Source: Apostichopus japonicus (lineage: Eukaryota > Echinodermata > Holothuroidea > Aspidochirotida > Stichopodidae). Taken from it: DNA of 64,000 nucleotides. The notes under the pieces are model-generated. The model worked only from the letters and a program-made list of their open reading frames with translations, made no database searches and was not told where the DNA came from. The translations under genes and the position numbers were made by a program. Positions 44,748 through 57,100 of the stretch are shown here, piece by piece. The stretch covers positions 5,303,264 through 5,367,263 of the forward strand of contig NC_092583.1 of the NCBI RefSeq assembly GCF_037975245.1. Direction: 5' to 3'. The first letter of the stretch is position 1; the number at the start of each line of letters is the position of its first letter.

Positions 44748-47700
44748 CTAAGTAAGCTTGACAGCTAATTTTGAGCTTCCTCTCTGACTATTTCTTTGGG
44801 CTTCCCGCTCGGCTTTCTTTCTCTGTTGTTCGGCTAATCTTCTCTGTCTTTCTGCTTCTTTCTTCTCTTTTAAAAAACTGTCAGCATCTATTCCCAAATC
44901 ATCATCTTCTGCCTCATCCTCCCAGCCACCTGTAGATTCTGTCCAAGCTGCCAACTCTCCCTGTAGATAGAGAAGAGATGAGACTAGTTAATAACATCAA
45001 TCACTTTCAGCTGCAGACAATCTTCTTTAAGTACATCACTTTTTCATGCTCAATATTGCAACACAAATGCCACCTTTCTGTCAGCTTTTATCTGCAGCAC
45101 CAAAACCTTGGTCATATATTTAAATGAGCCCATCACTTCTGTCTAGCTCACAGCATAGCAAAGAGTCTTCATGAGGTTATGATATGATCACTCATTTGAT
45201 TTTGAATTTGAATGAACCACTGTTCAAGGTGATTTTTATGTAACAAGACATTCTGTGACTCACAGACCCTGAAACTTTACTTAATAATACTCACAGACAA
45301 GTTTGCTGTGTCATCAACTCCCAAAGAATATTTGGTTTGCAATCCAGTTGAGGAGGATGGATATCTTGCTGCAGATGTAGCAGTTTTCTTCCGTATGAGG
45401 GCCTATGAAGGGAAGTAAATGATGGTACTGTACTGTATGTTAAAACACTAATTGCGTTAAGCATGTTTAAAGCTCACTTTTCCTAGCTATGAAAGATCCT
45501 GATGATGTTTCTGATCAGTGATTATATTAGCCAATGTATGGTCAGATTATACTTAATCTGTATTACTATGTTAATAAGACTTCCTTAGCTTTAAATAAAT
45601 ACAACACAGGCTGATTTTAACTCATATATAATTTAAAGCCAAACAAGATTTGTACACACACATATTACATCTTATTAGGGTCATTAGTTGCCCAAACAGT
45701 TGAAAGTTAAATAAAGCTGCCCTTTGACTGGCTACATACTGCTTTCTTAAAACTGGGAGTCATGTCTGCAAAAAAGTCTGGTTCCATCTCTGTTTCCTGT
45801 TGAGAATCTTGGGCAGGGTCTACTCTTACCCCAGTAAGGCCACCTCCGTCATCATCCCATGTTTCCCAGTTCTGAAGCTCTTCCTAAAAATGAACAAATC
45901 AATGCTACTGTAGTTAGCTGACAACCGTGAAGGTCCATGCAAATGCCATTCTTAACAACAGTTCCTCTTCATAAAATTATCAATTGAACTTATCATGGGA
46001 GAAGCACTTTACTTTTCAATTCCAAATTCACAAGGTATTAAGGTTAAATATTTTCAAGGGTGGCCAGTGTGTTTCTTCAAGAATTAAGTTGCTTTAGAAA
46101 GGTTAGGGCAGGGGTGACAGAGGCTAAGGGATTTCCTTTTGTGATGATTAGACAATCAGGTTTGAAGTTAGGTGGTGCAAATGTCTTGCATCAACAGTAC
46201 ACTGGGATTAAAAATGTAAATAATGAAGCCAATTACTCAATATTCAGTGCACTGCAAATTGTTGTCAGATACAGCTATATAGTTAGGAGTTAATTAACAG
46301 TTAACATCATATTTGGGCAAATATTTGGACAATATCTGTCACTAAATATACTTGTTGTAATAACAAGCACTAATAACGGCAACTGTAGTAGGTTAAAGTC
46401 AAGTGTTTTGTGTCAAAGTAAATCCTGAGGTCTTTAACATTGAGAATTCAGAGCAGTTTAAGATATTGTGCAGTAATTTCTGATTAAACTTAGATACATA
46501 TGACATCTTAAACAACATCTTAAACCTGTACCAATTAAGTATGGTGAGAGCATGGATGTATAACAAGATAGTGAGAGCAATGAAAGATTACCCTGACATG
46601 GTGTAAACTTTTAGGAAGTACTAATTAGGCTCTTAAAAATGCTAATCATTTTCAATTCCATAACAACAATATCAATTCAGATCTGACCAATTAGCTGCTT
46701 TTCTGTACACTATATCCTTGCACAAAATGTCAGAGATTGCATTCTGCTAGCCTTAAACAACCATTGACTTGAAGCAAATTAGAAGTCTTGAAAACAAAAT
46801 GTATCCAGCTACAGTGCTTTTAATGTTTTAACCCCTTGCTGACCTCACATGACCTTTGACCTTCACAAAGGATTACTGGGCTCTTGTACTCATTATAGGA
46901 AATTTATATATGCCAATATGACATCTGATGAAACTGACTATCTTATGATGTCATGTTTAAAGTATCCAAGTGTATCTTCTGCTGAACCCAAACGACCTTT
47001 ACCCTCCACCAAAAACAATAGGGTTCTTACACTCATTATAGAGAAGCCATAGCTATATATACCAGCTACTACAGATTTCTACCTGGAAATATCATATTTA
47101 CATAGCGCTCAAGCTTTGACACCTGACACCTTTGACACCTGACACCAAGCTTTGACCTTAAATGAACTCTGACCTAAATCAAATTGTGTACAAACTGCGT
47201 ATAAATTACACAATGTATCATACCTTGCATACGACCTCCTTTCATGTTCTGGTTCTGGAGATATAGCACTTTTGGTATATTCACATTTTGCTCTCTACTG
47301 ACCACAAGTGACCTTTAACCTCCCACAAACAATAGGGTTTACTGAACTAACTACAAGAAATCCACATGACAAATATAAGAACTGCCTATGGGACCTTCTT
47401 TGAGATATTGTTTACACACTTTTTTCCCTCTGTTGACCTCAAATGACCTTTGACATTCATGAACCAGAATGCAAAAATGCATTGTGGTTTCGATGATGTA
47501 ACATTGGCAGTTTTCTTCATGAATCTGACGTAATGTATAGTGAGGGTGTACAACATACTTGATTTTAGTAATTAATACAGCACTTGAAAAGCAGTGTGCT
47601 GTGACAAGCAATAAATTCACAATGACACAGGCTGTCCTGAAATGACCATTGACCTCAACAACATGCTTCTTGTACTAAATCTGATAGATACATCAACATA

Positions 47701-48531
47701 CTAAATATGACATCTGTATATACTTGGTGAAATACTATGTGAAACATGGTTTTTCACCATGTGACCTCTGGTGAACTCAAACTACCATTGACCTCCGCCC
47801 ACAACTTTAGTCTTGTACTCAATGTGATACAATTACATACCAAATATGCCATATGTCCAAGCTTCCCAAGTTGCGATATGTTTAGGAAGCTGTGTTAGTG
47901 TAGAGAGACAGGTAAGAGGGGAGTGAAGTAAATGTTTTTGCATTTGTTGACTTCAAATGACATTTGACCTCCACCAAAAGCAATAATAGGCTCGTTAATT
48001 GTGATATGGTACATCTACATATATTGAGATAATGTGTTTACAAGGTTTTCACAATTTGACATCTGATGACCCCAAATGACCTTTGACTCCACCAAAAACA
48101 AAAGGCTTTTTGTACTCAATATGGTACTTCTACACACTTAATATGAAATTGGTCTGACCTTCCCTTCTTGAGATATCATGTTTACAAGCTGGGGGTCACA
48201 AATGCACTCACAAGCACACATACACATAAGCCATCATGAATGCATAGGTTACGATTATCATCGAACCAAAAACTGAGTAGTCTAGTCCAAATTAACACAG
48301 AAATATACAAAGATGCATGTTGATAAGTTGATAAACAATACAGCACTTGAACACACAGATATACTCTACCTCTTGTTCTGTAGAATCCTCCTGGCCATCT
48401 GGTCCTTGTCTTTTAGTGATGGGTAAATCAAGTTTTTCCTTACTTGATTTTCTAAATATAATGCTTTTCAGTAAACCTAAGAAGGCTGCTAGACAACTGC
48501 ACAAGATCCATTTGTTGAAACGCATGGCCAT
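44748..48531 (-). CDS. EBAG9: EBAG9/RCAS1 homologue (4 coding exons)
   Basis: EBAG9 (RCAS1) is a small Golgi/ER-associated membrane protein reported to modulate regulated secretion and O-glycan display. Minus-strand exons in transcript order: 48531-48370, 45883-45740, 45402-45295, 44960-44748 including the stop. All junctions are phase 0 and GT-AG, giving 208 aa (human 213). Residues 1-54 hold a hydrophobic N-terminal segment (WILCSCLAAFLGLLKSIIF) followed by basic residues, as in the family. Exon 2 has NWETWDDD and EPDFFADMTPSFKK, close to the vertebrate WTSWDED and EPDYFKDMTPTIRK. Exon 4 has an acidic Trp-containing stretch, then a charged coiled coil (RRLAEQQRKKAEREAQR) ending KLAVKLT, the family terminus. 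The exon carrying the ATG begins after an acceptor at about 48541, so an untranslated first exon must lie further right and was not identified. Introns contain AGGTCA-rich dispersed repeats. It is convergent with URB2 and divergent from the PAFAH1B gene. Confidence 0.9.
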
Positions 48532-49110
48532 TCTTCAGAATCTATGGAAATAAGCAAACCAGAAAAGCCAATTAGTTCAGTGATTTCTTGCCACATTTTA
48601 TATGAGAACAATCAAGAGTAACACTGCACTTGGGCTTTTAAGTGCTGACTATAATTGACTTCAAGTGATTAGTACTAATGAGAACCAATATATGAATGTT
48701 ATATCAACATCATTAATTGTTTATGTTTAATAGTTTGTGTATTTATAAAGTTAATCCAACCTATTGATTCTGCAGTTATCCTGTTGACAAGCCGGTTTCG
48801 AGACTTTTAGTGCTTCCTCGAACCTTTGACCTTACCAATTTGACTGGGATCTTGTACTTATTAGGGAGTATCTACTACTTACTGTAGTATAAAGTTCAAA
48901 TGAGTTGCACATCTTGCGTCAATTCAGGTTTAATAGGTTTTCAGAGTTGACCTCATATGACCTTGATCTCCACCAATTTCAAAACATTCCTCGTTATTAC
49001 TGAGGTGAATCTACATGTACCAAGTATGAGGTTCAAACAAGTTTTGAGTTAGCATTTATCGTGATTAGAAGATGTTAAGAGTCAGTTGACCTCAAATCAC
49101 ATGTGCGTGT
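46820..49110 (+). repeat. Degenerate dispersed repeat rich in TGACCT half-sites (EBAG9 introns)
   Basis: Segments resembling TGACCTCAAATGACCTTTG then ACCTCCACCAAAAACAATAG, CTTGTACTCA and a TACATCTACATAC-like stretch recur at about 46840, 47295, 47435, 47640, 47760, 47945, 48060, 48820, 48950 and 49085. Spacing is irregular (roughly 130-300 bp), as in an old tandem or repeatedly inserted family. Confidence 0.75.
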
Positions 49111-50529
49111 TGGTTTCTTGCATTTTACCTTTGTGACTTTTTACAGGAAATTTGGACTTCAGTGCAGACATAGATATGGCCCCCCCCCCCCAAAAAAAAA
49201 CCCTTGCCAATGACCTTGTCTGACCGTTATATATTATTTATTGAGGAAACCTACTGCATGGTGTGAAAGTGGTCTCTCTTTATGCAGACAGATATGTACA
49301 TGACTTGGATGTTTTGTGTATGTTTTATATTAAAGGGAGACAATGTAAAACTTATGTTGAAGAGAAAAATATTGTACTGTTAATTGAAAATCCTATCTCA
49401 ATATCTGGTCCCTAAGTGGTAATTGTTGATTGAATGTACAGCTAGTTTTTTTGGCAAAATCTTCCCTTATTACGTGCATTGATCATACAGTAGTTGGTGG
49501 TTTGTGCTTCAAATGCTTTTAGACTACTTTAATTGCTTCTTGCTTTATCCTTGAAACCTGAACATTTGAAAGTTCTGCTTTTACCATCCATGTTATTTAT
49601 TAAACAATTATTATCTGTGGATCGATGATTCAGATATTATCAGCAAAAACACACTTCAGCTCAATTGGCCGGATAACATTAATAGTAAGTCTGATATTGA
49701 CACAAGAATTTACAAACTATCACTGCTTTTTTAACAGTTATAGTTTGCAATACAAATTACTAAGAGGTTATGGGTTTGCTAAGCAATCCACGTCAGCCAC
49801 TGGAATATCCCTGACATTGGTTTGAATTTTGTTCAGCCTGTATGGATAAAACATATTATTCAAACAATAACTAATTCCACTTTAGACATACTAGAACTAT
49901 TCCAGGTTAAGGTTTGCTTATAACATATTTTTTTACTTCTTTTCAAAAGTGTTTCATTGAGAGTGGTTTTTCAAATGTGAATGTACATTACTTGATGTAG
50001 CTCAGGGCTTCTCTAAAAGGCATATCTTTTGTAAGAAAGACACCCCCTTTATAGATAAACACTTTGTGCATTGAACAACAAAACAAAGACAGGTTCTGAT
50101 CATTTCTTCACAAAAAAGATGAGGGTCTCATCTAGACATTTTCCTTCTGGTGAGAGCTATTTACCCATTTGTATGTTAACAAGGATGGCGTTCTTCGGCA
50201 GAAGCGGTGTAAAAACGGTATATTTTGACATTTTTGAAAAAACTATTCTCATTTTAAGAGCTATATACCATGCCTAGATGTAAGCTTAGTAATGTATATG
50301 CAAAATAAACAGCGTTTGTGTCACCCATGTAACACATGCATGATATTCAAGTTTTTTTTTAGATTCCAAGTGTGAGATAAAATGTTGAATTGGAAGCCAC
50401 CAGACCTGATGATGTAATCCATAAGCCCTTCTCCAATATTTGTGGAAAATAAAATAACTAAAATAGGCTTAAAAGAACACTTCTACTCTTTGGGATTCGT
50501 AAGTTCAACCGGTGATATAACCCTGTGTG

Positions 50530-51290
50530 CGTCATGAAGAGAGGAACCAGTTGTTACTGAGGGTGCGTGCGTCTGTTGTAGAGGGAATCTCACCGAGGGT
50601 GCGTGCTATGGTCACAAAGAGAGGAACCTGCTCTTACTGGGGTTGCGTTCTTCTGTCGTAGAGGGAATCCAGACACTGAGGGTGCATGCAATCGTCACAT
50701 AGAGAGGAACCTGTTCTTACTGAGTGTGTGTGCGTCCGTTGTAGAGGGAATCTCACTGAGGGTGCATGCAATCGTCACATAGAGAGGAACCTGTTCTTAC
50801 TGAGTGTGTGTGCGTCTGTTGAAGAGGGAATCTCACCAAGGGTGCAGGCATGCGTCACGTAGATAGGAACCTGTTCTTACTGTGGGTGTGTGCGTCTGTT
50901 GTAGAGGGAATCTCACCAAGGGTGCAGGCATGCGTCACGTAGAGAGGAACCTGTTCTTACTGAGGGTGCGTGCGTCTGTTGTAAAGGTAATTTCACCGAG
51001 GGTGCAGGCATGCGTCACGTAGAGAGGAACCTGTTCTTACTGAGGGTGTGTGCGTTTGTTGTAGAGGGAATCTCACCAAGGGTGCAGGCATGCGTCACGT
51101 AAAGAGGAACCTGTTCTTACTGAGGTTGCGCTCGTCTGTCGTAGAGGGAATCTTACTGAGGGTGCGTGTCACTTCGAGAGGACTCTGTCTTACTGAGGGT
51201 GCATGCTTCCATCGTAGAGGGAATCTCACCGAGGGTGCTTGCGTCGGCTCTGGCAGGAATCACATAGAGGGTGCGTGCGTCGGTGACGAC
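50530..51290. repeat. 80-bp GC-richer minisatellite, about 9 copies
   Basis: Units combine GAGAGGAACCTGTTCTTACT, GAGGGTGCGTGCGTCTGTTG, TAGAGGGAATCTCACC and GAGGGTGCAGGCATGCGTCA. Period 80 is seen between 51021 and 51101 and repeats leftwards to about 50530. It lies in the 5' region of EBAG9. A plus-strand reading frame within it is a repeat artefact. Confidence 0.92.
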
Positions 51291-52678
51291 CAGCTTCCAT
51301 ATATATTTATATATGTAATAGGGGAGTTCTGACTTACATTGTTATGTTGAATTTGATCCGGTATGTAATCTACAAAATCGGTCATTTAATTCAACAATCA
51401 GAATCTTTTTAATTAACAATCAACTTTAGTTAACTCGATTTATTCAACTATATTATATATTTGAAAACAGTGTATCAACTCTTACGAACTTTCAATTAAA
51501 AACTATTCAATCAACAAGTACATTAAAATATTAAGGACTGTGTATCTATTCCCCAATCTTGTCAAGTAACGGTAACTACAATTCAGTCTATAACCTATGG
51601 CGGAATGGTATGGCGGTATGTACCTATGGCGGAATGGCACTACAACCGGCGTCCATACACCTAACTTCATTCGGATACTTAGGCTAGGCTTAGGCCTAGT
51701 CTACAACGTTTGATCTTCCTTTAAAAAAGGGATAGAGAATTTCGACCAAAAGTCAAACTGCATATGCTGCACCTGGAGTTTTTTTTTTTTCTTTTTCTCT
51801 GGTTTGGACAGTTCTCTCTCACCAGCTGGGGATCGTAATCTGAAATCACAAAAAAATGCCAGTGTCCAGAAATTGCATGGCAAAACTATCGCCTACACGT
51901 TTACACAGGTTGTGTCTTGTGTTCGTACGTATTATACTGTAGCATATGTTGAGTTATTTTGGTTTGGCTAGTTAATAGCATGTTCGATAGTGGGTTGTGG
52001 TCAGTCAAAGATTACGATTTCCGTCACACAGTGAACCTGTTTGAAGGTAGCAGCCACTAACAGCAGCCAATAGTGTATACATCAACGTTACGCGCCGTTG
52101 GCCATTGATGTTTGTACATTGTGACGAGCGCTGGGTACGGTTTGGTGGGAAAGTGGATCCCCAGCAGCCACTGAAGGGCAGACTCAATTAGCTGACATTA
52201 AAGGCATTGAAGACTCGCCCAAACCGCATGCTGCGCTCTGAAAAATTTCCGTTGCTTGCAAATGACGTGTTTTCTTGTCGCTACAAAATGCAGACAGTAA
52301 TGAAACGCGATACCTTGTTATCTTTTATCTAGACCTGAGATGTCCACGCTGCTATATACACTGTGATGTGGGTATATTGACCGTAGCTGTATGTATTGAC
52401 TGTAGGCCTACACTAGTTAGTGTCTAATTACCGACGGTAGCAAGCTGTGTGTGTATTTTCTGGGATCGATGGTGATGTCTAACACTTCTGTTACACCTCA
52501 TTCGAAACTAGGTCAGATTACCGGTATGAGACGTTTCTTTGTTCGCGAGTCTTCACACCCTTTAACAAGACGGTTCCTTTTTCTGACCTGTTTTAAAGCG
52601 ATAATAATTCACGCTATGCATAGCCTACTGTAAAAAGCCAAAAATGGCACCATAATGGAGATGAGATGTTGTTCTTTC

Positions 52679-52683
<5 letters not shown>

Positions 52684-52751
<68 letters not shown>
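52684..52751. repeat. TA dinucleotide microsatellite, about 34 units
   Basis: An uninterrupted alternating TA tract between the divergent EBAG9 and PAFAH1B genes. Confidence 0.97.
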
Positions 52752-52758
<7 letters not shown>

Positions 52759-53059
52759 TCGAATTCTGCATCCATAGTCAACTTAAACTTGTGATCCTGC
52801 CCAAACTTGTGGAGAAAGGCGTAAATTGCGGCAATTTTTAAACCAAACGTTTACCCCTCCCCCCCCCCCCCCAATGTCTAAACAATTAATTTATGAGAAT
52901 ATGCAACAGTCACGTTTGGTACAATGACGTGGTGTGAAAAAAACAGTCAGTAGTACTCTGATTTATTGAATACCGATGGCTACAAACCGTTCGATCCTAG
53001 TATGGGAAGGGGATGCAAATATGAAACGCGCCGTAATGTGCATGTTACGATCTAAAAGA

Positions 53060-53880
53060 ATTATTATTTCAAAATCGATTTAGTTGAGTTATCGACCTAG
53101 TTGAGATGTCCGGCTTGCACCACATTAAAGTAGAAAGATTTTTCTTTCACGTTGTATATCTCTACTATCGGTAACAAAACCGATTTCTTTACCAAAAGCA
53201 GGGGCGGATGCAGGATTTGTGACAGGGGGGGGGGGGGGTCTGACTGGTCCAGCCGCGCCTCGGAACGTAAGACTATCTAAGCGGAGCGCCACTATCGGTT
53301 GGCGCGGAGCGTACCATAACATTTTTGGCTCTGCAAACCCCCCCCCCCCCCCAGATGGCCGGAAACGGCACTTCCCGAGTATTCTAAGCTGCATGTACCT
53401 AGCCTGAAAATATGGATCTCATGTCTGCAATTTCTCAATTGATGAGAAAAAAACAATCTATGAAATATGGTAATACATATCAGATGAGTTGAGATGATAC
53501 AAAAATCATAATGCCTTTAGCCCCCCCCCCCCCCTCTTTACTCAAAAAAAATCTGTACGCTCCGCGCCAACCTGTGGTGGCTCTCCGCTTAGATAGTGTC
53601 AAAAGCGCCCCTACAGACAATTCTCGCCCCCTCTGACCAATACCCCTAGCTCCGCCACTGGTTAGCACCACATTAAAGTAGAAAGGTTCCTCTTTCACGT
53701 GGCATATCTCTACTATCGGTAACAAAAGTTTTAACCCCGACGTAATGAATGATCCCCAAAAAATATTTTTTAAATCGATTAATTTGAATTTTCGACGTAG
53801 TTGAGACGTGGTACTAAATGCGGTGCTAACCGGACATCTCAACTAGGTCCATATCTCAAATTAATCGATTTAGATAAAAC
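53060..53880. repeat. Nested palindromic MITE-like cluster
   Basis: The outer arms carry CCGGACATCTCAACTAGGTC and its complement at about 53086-53115 and 53831-53850, next to ATCGATTTA sequences. Inside, a pair of direct repeats (CACCACATTAAAGTAGAAAG and CTCTACTATCGGTAACAAAA) lies at 53117-53180 and 53666-53727. Innermost, an element with ends CAGGGGCGGA (about 53199) and TCCGCCACTG (about 53650-53660) has inverted internal arms CTATCTAAGCGGAG / CTCCGCTTAGATAG. G or C runs occur at both ends of the inner element. Confidence 0.75.
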
Positions 53881-54160
53881 GAAAACAAAAAACAATACCT
53901 TTCTTATTTATGCACTAAATTGAACAACACACTCGACCGCAGTGTCGTTATAACACACACACACACGGCGGCAGTACTGTGTGTCATGGCTTTTAGTGTC
54001 TGCTCTTAGTGGCTGCTACCTTCAATGAGGCCACTATTAAACATCTGCTGCCATAGGACAAACAGTTCAGTTAAATGTCAGAGAAAATAGGCCTAGATAA
54101 CGTTCAAGTTTTAAAGAATTAAACTGGTTGTCTCACCCTCTAGGTTAGTCTCCGTCGAAC

Positions 54161-57100
54161 ATGAGTTCAGAAGGAGCTGATGTCGCGGCTGAAGTCGTGG
54201 ATGTTCAAGGAGACAGAAGATGGATGGATCTTGTAAACATTTTTTTGTCATTGCATAGACTAGACTTGTTTAGCGTCAACAGGGCTACATAATACTGTAG
54301 GCTAGGCTAGGCTAGCATATATTTCAACTTTGGGTTGGCCCAACTCAGTAACCAACTGAACTGTTATAATAATAATGTTACATGGAATTCATGAAAACTT
54401 GAGTTAGCATAAAATAAAATCGCAATCAATAACACAATGTATCTGGGCTTTCATACATAAAATGGCATGCTAATGTAGGCCTAGCTGATAGGCTTGTATG
54501 GCATTTGTTGTGGTGATATGATGTTGGATGTACTTAGACCTAGGCCTACTGTAGCATAGCCTTTGTTGATGTGACTGCTTCTCCCAATATTGTTAGCCAG
54601 ACCAGTTAGGCCTAAGGGTGGTCATAATACCCCATAACTCTACCATCTTTGTTGGTACTATTGTGTAGTAGCATATGCTAAATAATAACACAATCATGAC
54701 CATGTAAATTTTGGGTCATTCCGTGTCAACTCACGGATGGCTGTGGTTCGACCTCTTCTTAAAAGTACCAAATTTATTGTGTCATTCATTGGACCACAAC
54801 ATACTGCAAAATCTGATGATTTGATATGGAATGACCCTTTTAGTCAATGATTGAAAAAAAAAATCAATCAAAGGCAGGGGTTTCATTAATGTTTGCATAA
54901 AAAGTTAGGTTAAAGTTTTTATCAGGGAGGGGCGAAGATTGATATCAATCTTCACCCCTCCCTGATAAAGAAAAACATATCATAACAACCCGTAAATATG
55001 TAAAAACATGAGATCTACTGTTAGAATGAAGTTGTAGAAAACTGCAATATGTTACATTTAGTGTGTACATTTTATTGTAATCTAATTTCAGCATGAGCAA
55101 TTTGTGAAAGATTCAAAGAATAAGGAACCAGATGTTCTATTTATTGGTGATTCCTTGATCGCACGATTGCAGCAGAGTATTGTTTGGTCAGAGCTTTTCG
55201 AACCTCTTCATTGCCTTAACTTTGGCATAGGAAGTGATACCACACAGAATGTGCTCTGGAGGCTTGAAAATGGAGAGATTGAGGATATCAAACCAAAGGT
55301 ACAGTGGCATGTTTTACTTTTTGCTCTTCCGATCTGTTCAATTACAACTTTGAGCTAAAGTTGTTCAATTGATAACTGTATATCATGGTTACTTCTAACT
55401 GGTTACTTTCAAAACTGTTGACAAACTGCAGTTGACTGTGGGGATAATTGATCACTGTGAAAACGTTTGTGAATATATGGATGAAGTAAACATGGTTTAT
55501 GCATGAAAACATACAATACCATTTTTGATTCCTTGCCAGAGGAAAAAGGTGACTGTGATGGCTTGTTTACTTGTGTACATGTATGATGCCTTCGCATGTA
55601 AAACACACTGGAAAAGTAGATCCATAGTGTATGAACTTCATATTTGGCATGCATCCTATTGAGCACTTAGAGCCCTATTGAATTTGCTGAAGATAAAGGT
55701 CATTTGAGGTCAACAGCGGTCAAAGTCTGAAACTGATAAATTTTGAAAACTTGCATGCATAATAAAGCATGGATGAAGTTCATACTTTATATGTTGAGCC
55801 ACCTGGTAAGGCAAAAAACTCCAATGAAATAGGTCATTTAAGGTCAACATATGTCAAATTGTGAAAAGCTTTAACTACAATAACTTCAAAAGGAAATATT
55901 GGATGTGCCTATTACCACTGGTGTTCAAAGTGGAGGGTTGCCGAAAATGTTGACATGTTGTAGTTGACCATGTGGATAATTGTTGATCTATGATGACTGA
56001 GAAAACATGTATCAGTATGGATGAAGTAAACGGTTTAGGTATGAAAAGATACAATTCCAGTTTTGATTCCTTGCCAAAGGCAAAATGTTACCATTTTGCC
56101 AAAACTTATGGCGGTCAGAGGACATTTGAGGTCAACAGTGCCTGCTCAAAATATGAGAACCTAGGAAGCACTATAACTCCTAAAGCACAGCATGGTTGAA
56201 CTTCGTACTTTGTATGTAGATTGTCCTTGGTGAGTGTAATAACACTAATTGAAATTTGTGGTGGCAAAATAACTTTTTGAGGTCAACATAGTGAAAAGTC
56301 TGAATAGCTTTTTAGCATGACAATTCTAAAGGTAAAAAAGCTTGGATAAATATACTGGTTGTGTAAATCAACCAATAAGAGTGTGCAACAATCCTATCGA
56401 GTAGAAAATTCAGCATTGTGAAAGATTTAGTGGGATTTCATTCCCTTTGATCATTTTCATTGACCGATTGTACTACTCATACCTCAGGAACTTATATTTT
56501 CAGGTGTTTAATATAAAGATTTAACATTTCATTTGACCAATGTTTTTGCTGATTTGCCCTACTGCATAGAAGTTACCTTTGTAGATAAATAAAGGGTTTC
56601 TTTTTTCTATGTATAGCCAACACTTATCATCTTGGAATGTTGTTCTACCGGTGGTCTTTTGCATACATATTTCACCGTTTTCCCCACACCAGGTAGTGGT
56701 CTTACTCATTGGTACCAACAACCATGCGCACACCGCTGAGGCAGTAGCTAAAGGAATCCAAGCTATTTCATTGTACATTCGATCAAAGCAGCCAACGGCA
56801 CATTTATTAGTACTAGTAAGTTCTTCTCATTTTCATTTGGCAGAAAGACAAATTTCTTCATTAAGTTGATACATGTTGCTTGTCATAAAGATCTGTTTAT
56901 ATCTAGGCTGAGTACATTCATAAAGCAAAATGGCAGTCCCAAAAGGAAAAAGGCTGCAAGGACTACACAAAGGACAATGCCTTAGCTTTAATAGATTTGA
57001 TTTTCATTGTCAAAGGTAATTGTTTTGCAAGTATGTTGTTGCCCGAGATTGTCAGAGATTTTAATGCTGGCTAAATAGCATAGTTGATCATTCAACAACA

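Larger units (their letters stand above)
48542..54160. other. Region between divergent EBAG9 and PAFAH1B genes
   Basis: It should contain the unfound untranslated first exon and promoter of EBAG9, and the PAFAH1B promoter. Besides the repeats listed separately, 51900-52300 is less AT-rich, with several CpGs and a CCAAT (52067), and is the likeliest EBAG9 promoter zone. Confidence 0.45.

Noticed and set aside
50510..51332. Plus-strand frame rich in CCRGNLT/EGACV-like repeats
   Set aside because: It is the 80-bp minisatellite in translation, with no conserved domain and no transcript signals.
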